Below, piece after piece: positions 6,055-7,573 of a stretch of 7,573 nt of DNA. Numbering within the stretch: the first letter of the stretch is position 1; each line of letters begins with the position of its first letter. The translations under genes and the position numbers were made by a program. This DNA comes from DAOVRD01 sp964605915 (GTDB lineage Bacteria > Planctomycetota > Brocadiia > SM23-32), in NCBI GenBank assembly GCA_964605915.1, contig CAZSET010000198.1, forward strand, positions 1 to 7,573, given 5' to 3'. The notes under the pieces are model-generated. The model worked only from the letters and a program-made list of their open reading frames with translations. It was not told the origin of the DNA and did not search any database.

Positions 6055-7440
6055 ATGCTTTCTGAGTTCGGTGCGTGCATTCTCTGGGCCTTGGCCGGCG
6101 CGATGCTGGGTGCGGCGGGGCCCGAGGAGGTCGGTCAGGTGAGACACGAGGACGGCTACCGCGGGATATGGTTCGAGCTGGGGCAGAAAAGCGAGTACGG
6201 CGACAAGTACTCGGGCGGCCTGGGCACCTACACGGCCAAGCACGTGCCGCTGGCCCTCCACGCGGCGGGGGCCGAGAAGACGTTCTTCGTCTGGGGCGGC
6301 ACGATCGAGGCCGGGCGGCATCTGCTCCTGATGGCCGGCTGCTACGATCACAAGACCGGCACGGTCTCGCGGCCGGTCGTCGTGCACGACAAGCAGGGCG
6401 TCACCGACCCGCACGACAACCCGAGCATCTGTCTGGACGAGCGGGGGCACGTGTGGGTGTTCGTGGCCGGCCGCGCCACGGCGCGTGACGGCTACAAATA
6501 CCGCAGCCGCGAGCCCTACAGCATCGACGGTTTCGACCTCGTCGAGGTCCACAAGGGCATGTGCTATCCCCAGCCGTGGGCGGTGGACGGACGCGGCGTC
6601 CTGCTGCTCTTCACGAAGTACACGGCGGGCCGGGAGCTCTACTGGCAGACGAGCGCCGACGGCCGCGCGTGGGGCCAGGAGAGCAAGCTCGCCGGCTTCG
6701 GCGGACACTACCAGGTGAGCTGGCAGCGCGAGGGGCGCGTCATCACGGCGTTCAACTGGCACAAGGACGGCCGGCCCGACAACAGGAGCAACCTCTACTT
6801 CCTCCGGACCGACGACCTCGGCCGTACCTGGACGACGGCCGCGGGCCAGCCCGTCGAGACTCCGCTCACCGAAGTCATCAACCCCGCCCTGGTGCGCGAC
6901 TACTACGCTGAGGGGCGGCTGGTCTACATGAAGGATGTCAACTTCGACGCGGACGGTGCGCCCGTCATCCTGCACATCACCAGCCCCGATCACCGGCCCG
7001 GGCCGCACGCGGCCGATCGCGAGTGGGTCACCGCCCGCTGGACGGGGTCCGAGTGGGAGTTCCGCCCCCTGGCGAAGGCCTGGCACAACTACGACATGGG
7101 CTCCCTCTACGTCGAGTCGGACGGTGCATGGCGCGTTATCGCCCCTACCGAGGTGGGCCCTCAGAAGTGGGGCACCGGCGGCGAAGTGGCCATGTGGCTC
7201 AGCCGCGACAAGGGGGCCACGTGGGACAAGGTGAAGGACCTGACCGCCGGCAGCCAGCGGAACCACACCTACGTGCGCCGGCCCGTGAACGCCCATCCGG
7301 ATTTCTATGCCTTCTGGGCGGACGGCAACCCCGATGAGTTCTCCGAGTCGCGTCTCTATTTCGCGACGCGCGACGGGAACGTCTTCATGCTGCCGCCCTC
7401 GATGGAAGGGGACTGGGCGAAGCCCGTCCCGCTGAAGTGA
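6055..7440 (+). CDS. Secreted BNR_4-type (BNR repeat-containing) beta-propeller protein
   Basis: From ATG 6055 the product is 461 residues. I prefer this start over GTG 6001, which would overlap the deacylase by 29 bases and add a basic, Gly/Ser-rich leader. From 6055 the protein begins with a hydrophobic segment typical of a signal peptide (ACILWALAGAMLGAAG, about 7-22). GGAAGG (6038-6043) is 11 bases upstream, a little far. The body carries the BNR_4 family pattern: DGYRGIW at 33-39, YSGGLGTY at 52-59, KTFFVWGG, CYDHKTG and HDNP at 120-123. Three Asp-box-like motifs lie at 199-206 (TSADGRAW), 251-259 (RTDDLGRTW) and 383-390 (SRDKGATW), as expected of propeller blades. The family is common next to polysaccharide- and sulfated-glycan-degrading enzymes; a biochemical role is not settled to my knowledge. 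It is probably exported and acts first on an extracellular glycan. It lies 25 bases after the deacylase, in the same operon. Confidence 0.88.
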   Translation: MLSEFGACILWALAGAMLGAAGPEEVGQVRHEDGYRGIWFELGQKSEYGDKYSGGLGTYTAKHVPLALHAAGAEKTFFVWGGTIEAGRHLLLMAGCYDHKTGTVSRPVVVHDKQGVTDPHDNPSICLDERGHVWVFVAGRATARDGYKYRSREPYSIDGFDLVEVHKGMCYPQPWAVDGRGVLLLFTKYTAGRELYWQTSADGRAWGQESKLAGFGGHYQVSWQREGRVITAFNWHKDGRPDNRSNLYFLRTDDLGRTWTTAAGQPVETPLTEVINPALVRDYYAEGRLVYMKDVNFDADGAPVILHITSPDHRPGPHAADREWVTARWTGSEWEFRPLAKAWHNYDMGSLYVESDGAWRVIAPTEVGPQKWGTGGEVAMWLSRDKGATWDKVKDLTAGSQRNHTYVRRPVNAHPDFYAFWADGNPDEFSESRLYFATRDGNVFMLPPSMEGDWAKPVPLK

Positions 7441-7456
7441 GCCGGCGCCCTCGGTT

Positions 7457-7485
7457 GCAGGAGAGACATCTCACGGTTATCCTGC
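7457..7485 (+). other. Nested inverted repeat between BNR gene and next gene
   Basis: GCAGGA (7457-7462) pairs with TCCTGC (7480-7485), and inside it GAGA (7463-7466) faces TCTC (7469-7472). The stems are short and there is no T-run, so strong termination is unlikely. It could be a weak processing or attenuation hairpin within the operon, or chance. Confidence 0.2.
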
Positions 7486-7503
7486 CGCCGATGCAGCTTT
7501 TCG

Positions 7504-7510
7504 AAGGAGG
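7504..7510 (+). promoter_or_regulatory. Strong Shine-Dalgarno that sets the GTG start at 7519
   Basis: AAGGAGG lies eight bases before GTG 7519. It decides between this start and ATG 7491, whose frame is also open to the window end but has no comparable ribosome site. Confidence 0.7.
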
Positions 7511-7518
7511 AGAGGACA

Positions 7519-7573
7519 GTGGACGCTTACGATTACTGCAAGTACCTGGTGGACACGTGGCCGGACCGCTGGA
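7519..7573 (+). CDS. Start of an unidentified gene, cut by the window edge
   Basis: Eighteen codons are visible from GTG 7519: MDAYDYCKYLVDTWPDRW. The aromatic-rich start has no signal peptide so far, and I do not recognise the family. It is 78 bases downstream of the BNR gene on the same strand with a strong Shine-Dalgarno, so it is probably the fourth gene of the operon. Confidence 0.6.
   Translation, partial: MDAYDYCKYLVDTWPDRW

Noticed and set aside
3551..7470. Shared 11-mer GGAGAGACATC at 3551-3561 (minus) and 7460-7470 (plus)
   Set aside because: A window of this size is expected to hold several 11-base matches by chance, and only one copy is a ribosome site.
7491..7573. Alternative start ATG 7491 in another frame at the right edge
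   Set aside because: GTG 7519 has AAGGAGG at ideal spacing, while ATG 7491 has no matching site and its frame would run through that Shine-Dalgarno sequence.

Overview
This is a GC-rich bacterial window. Rows I counted in the right-hand part are about 67-70% GC. The gene set is an exported BNR-type protein, a creatininase-family hydrolase, an N-acyl-D-amino-acid deacylase and a mandelate-racemase-type enolase-superfamily enzyme. That mix is typical of carbohydrate- and amide-scavenging lineages such as Planctomycetes, Hydrogenedentes, Lentisphaerae or Armatimonadetes. The taxon is inferred from gene content only; there is no rRNA or other marker gene here.

Left end (1 to about 2340). The window opens inside the N-terminal domain of a CinA-like protein, which stops at 160-162 just before the GPT/TGG part of the fold would appear, so it looks truncated. 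After 172 bases with no convincing gene comes a leftward gene (2197 to 335) for a 620-residue protein. It has a clear DUF4062 domain in the middle and unrecognised regions on both sides. Sampled rows of this stretch are about 47-60% GC, against 63% in the cinA piece and about 70% right of 2340. I read about 163-2340 as acquired DNA that may have landed in or replaced cinA. DUF4062 occurs elsewhere in conflict and signalling proteins, so a defence role is possible but unproven.

Right part (about 2340-7573). A leftward enolase-superfamily gene (3550 to 2423) is divergent from a rightward run: creatininase-family hydrolase (3711-4511), N-acyl-D-amino-acid deacylase (4545-6029), secreted BNR_4-type protein (6055-7440), and the first 18 codons of another gene from GTG 7519. 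Gaps in this run are 33, 25 and 78 bases, so it is probably one operon. The 160-base divergent intergenic region has a perfect TATAAT on the plus strand. On the minus strand it has a TTGCAC-N17-TAAGAT candidate.

How the genes may work together (inference). The exported BNR protein would bind or cleave an extracellular glycan or glycoconjugate. Imported products would have amide or acyl groups removed by the two metallohydrolases. The sugar-acid part would go to the enolase-superfamily dehydratase or epimerase. No substrate can be named from sequence alone. There are no tRNA or rRNA genes, CRISPR arrays, transposases or integrases that I can see.
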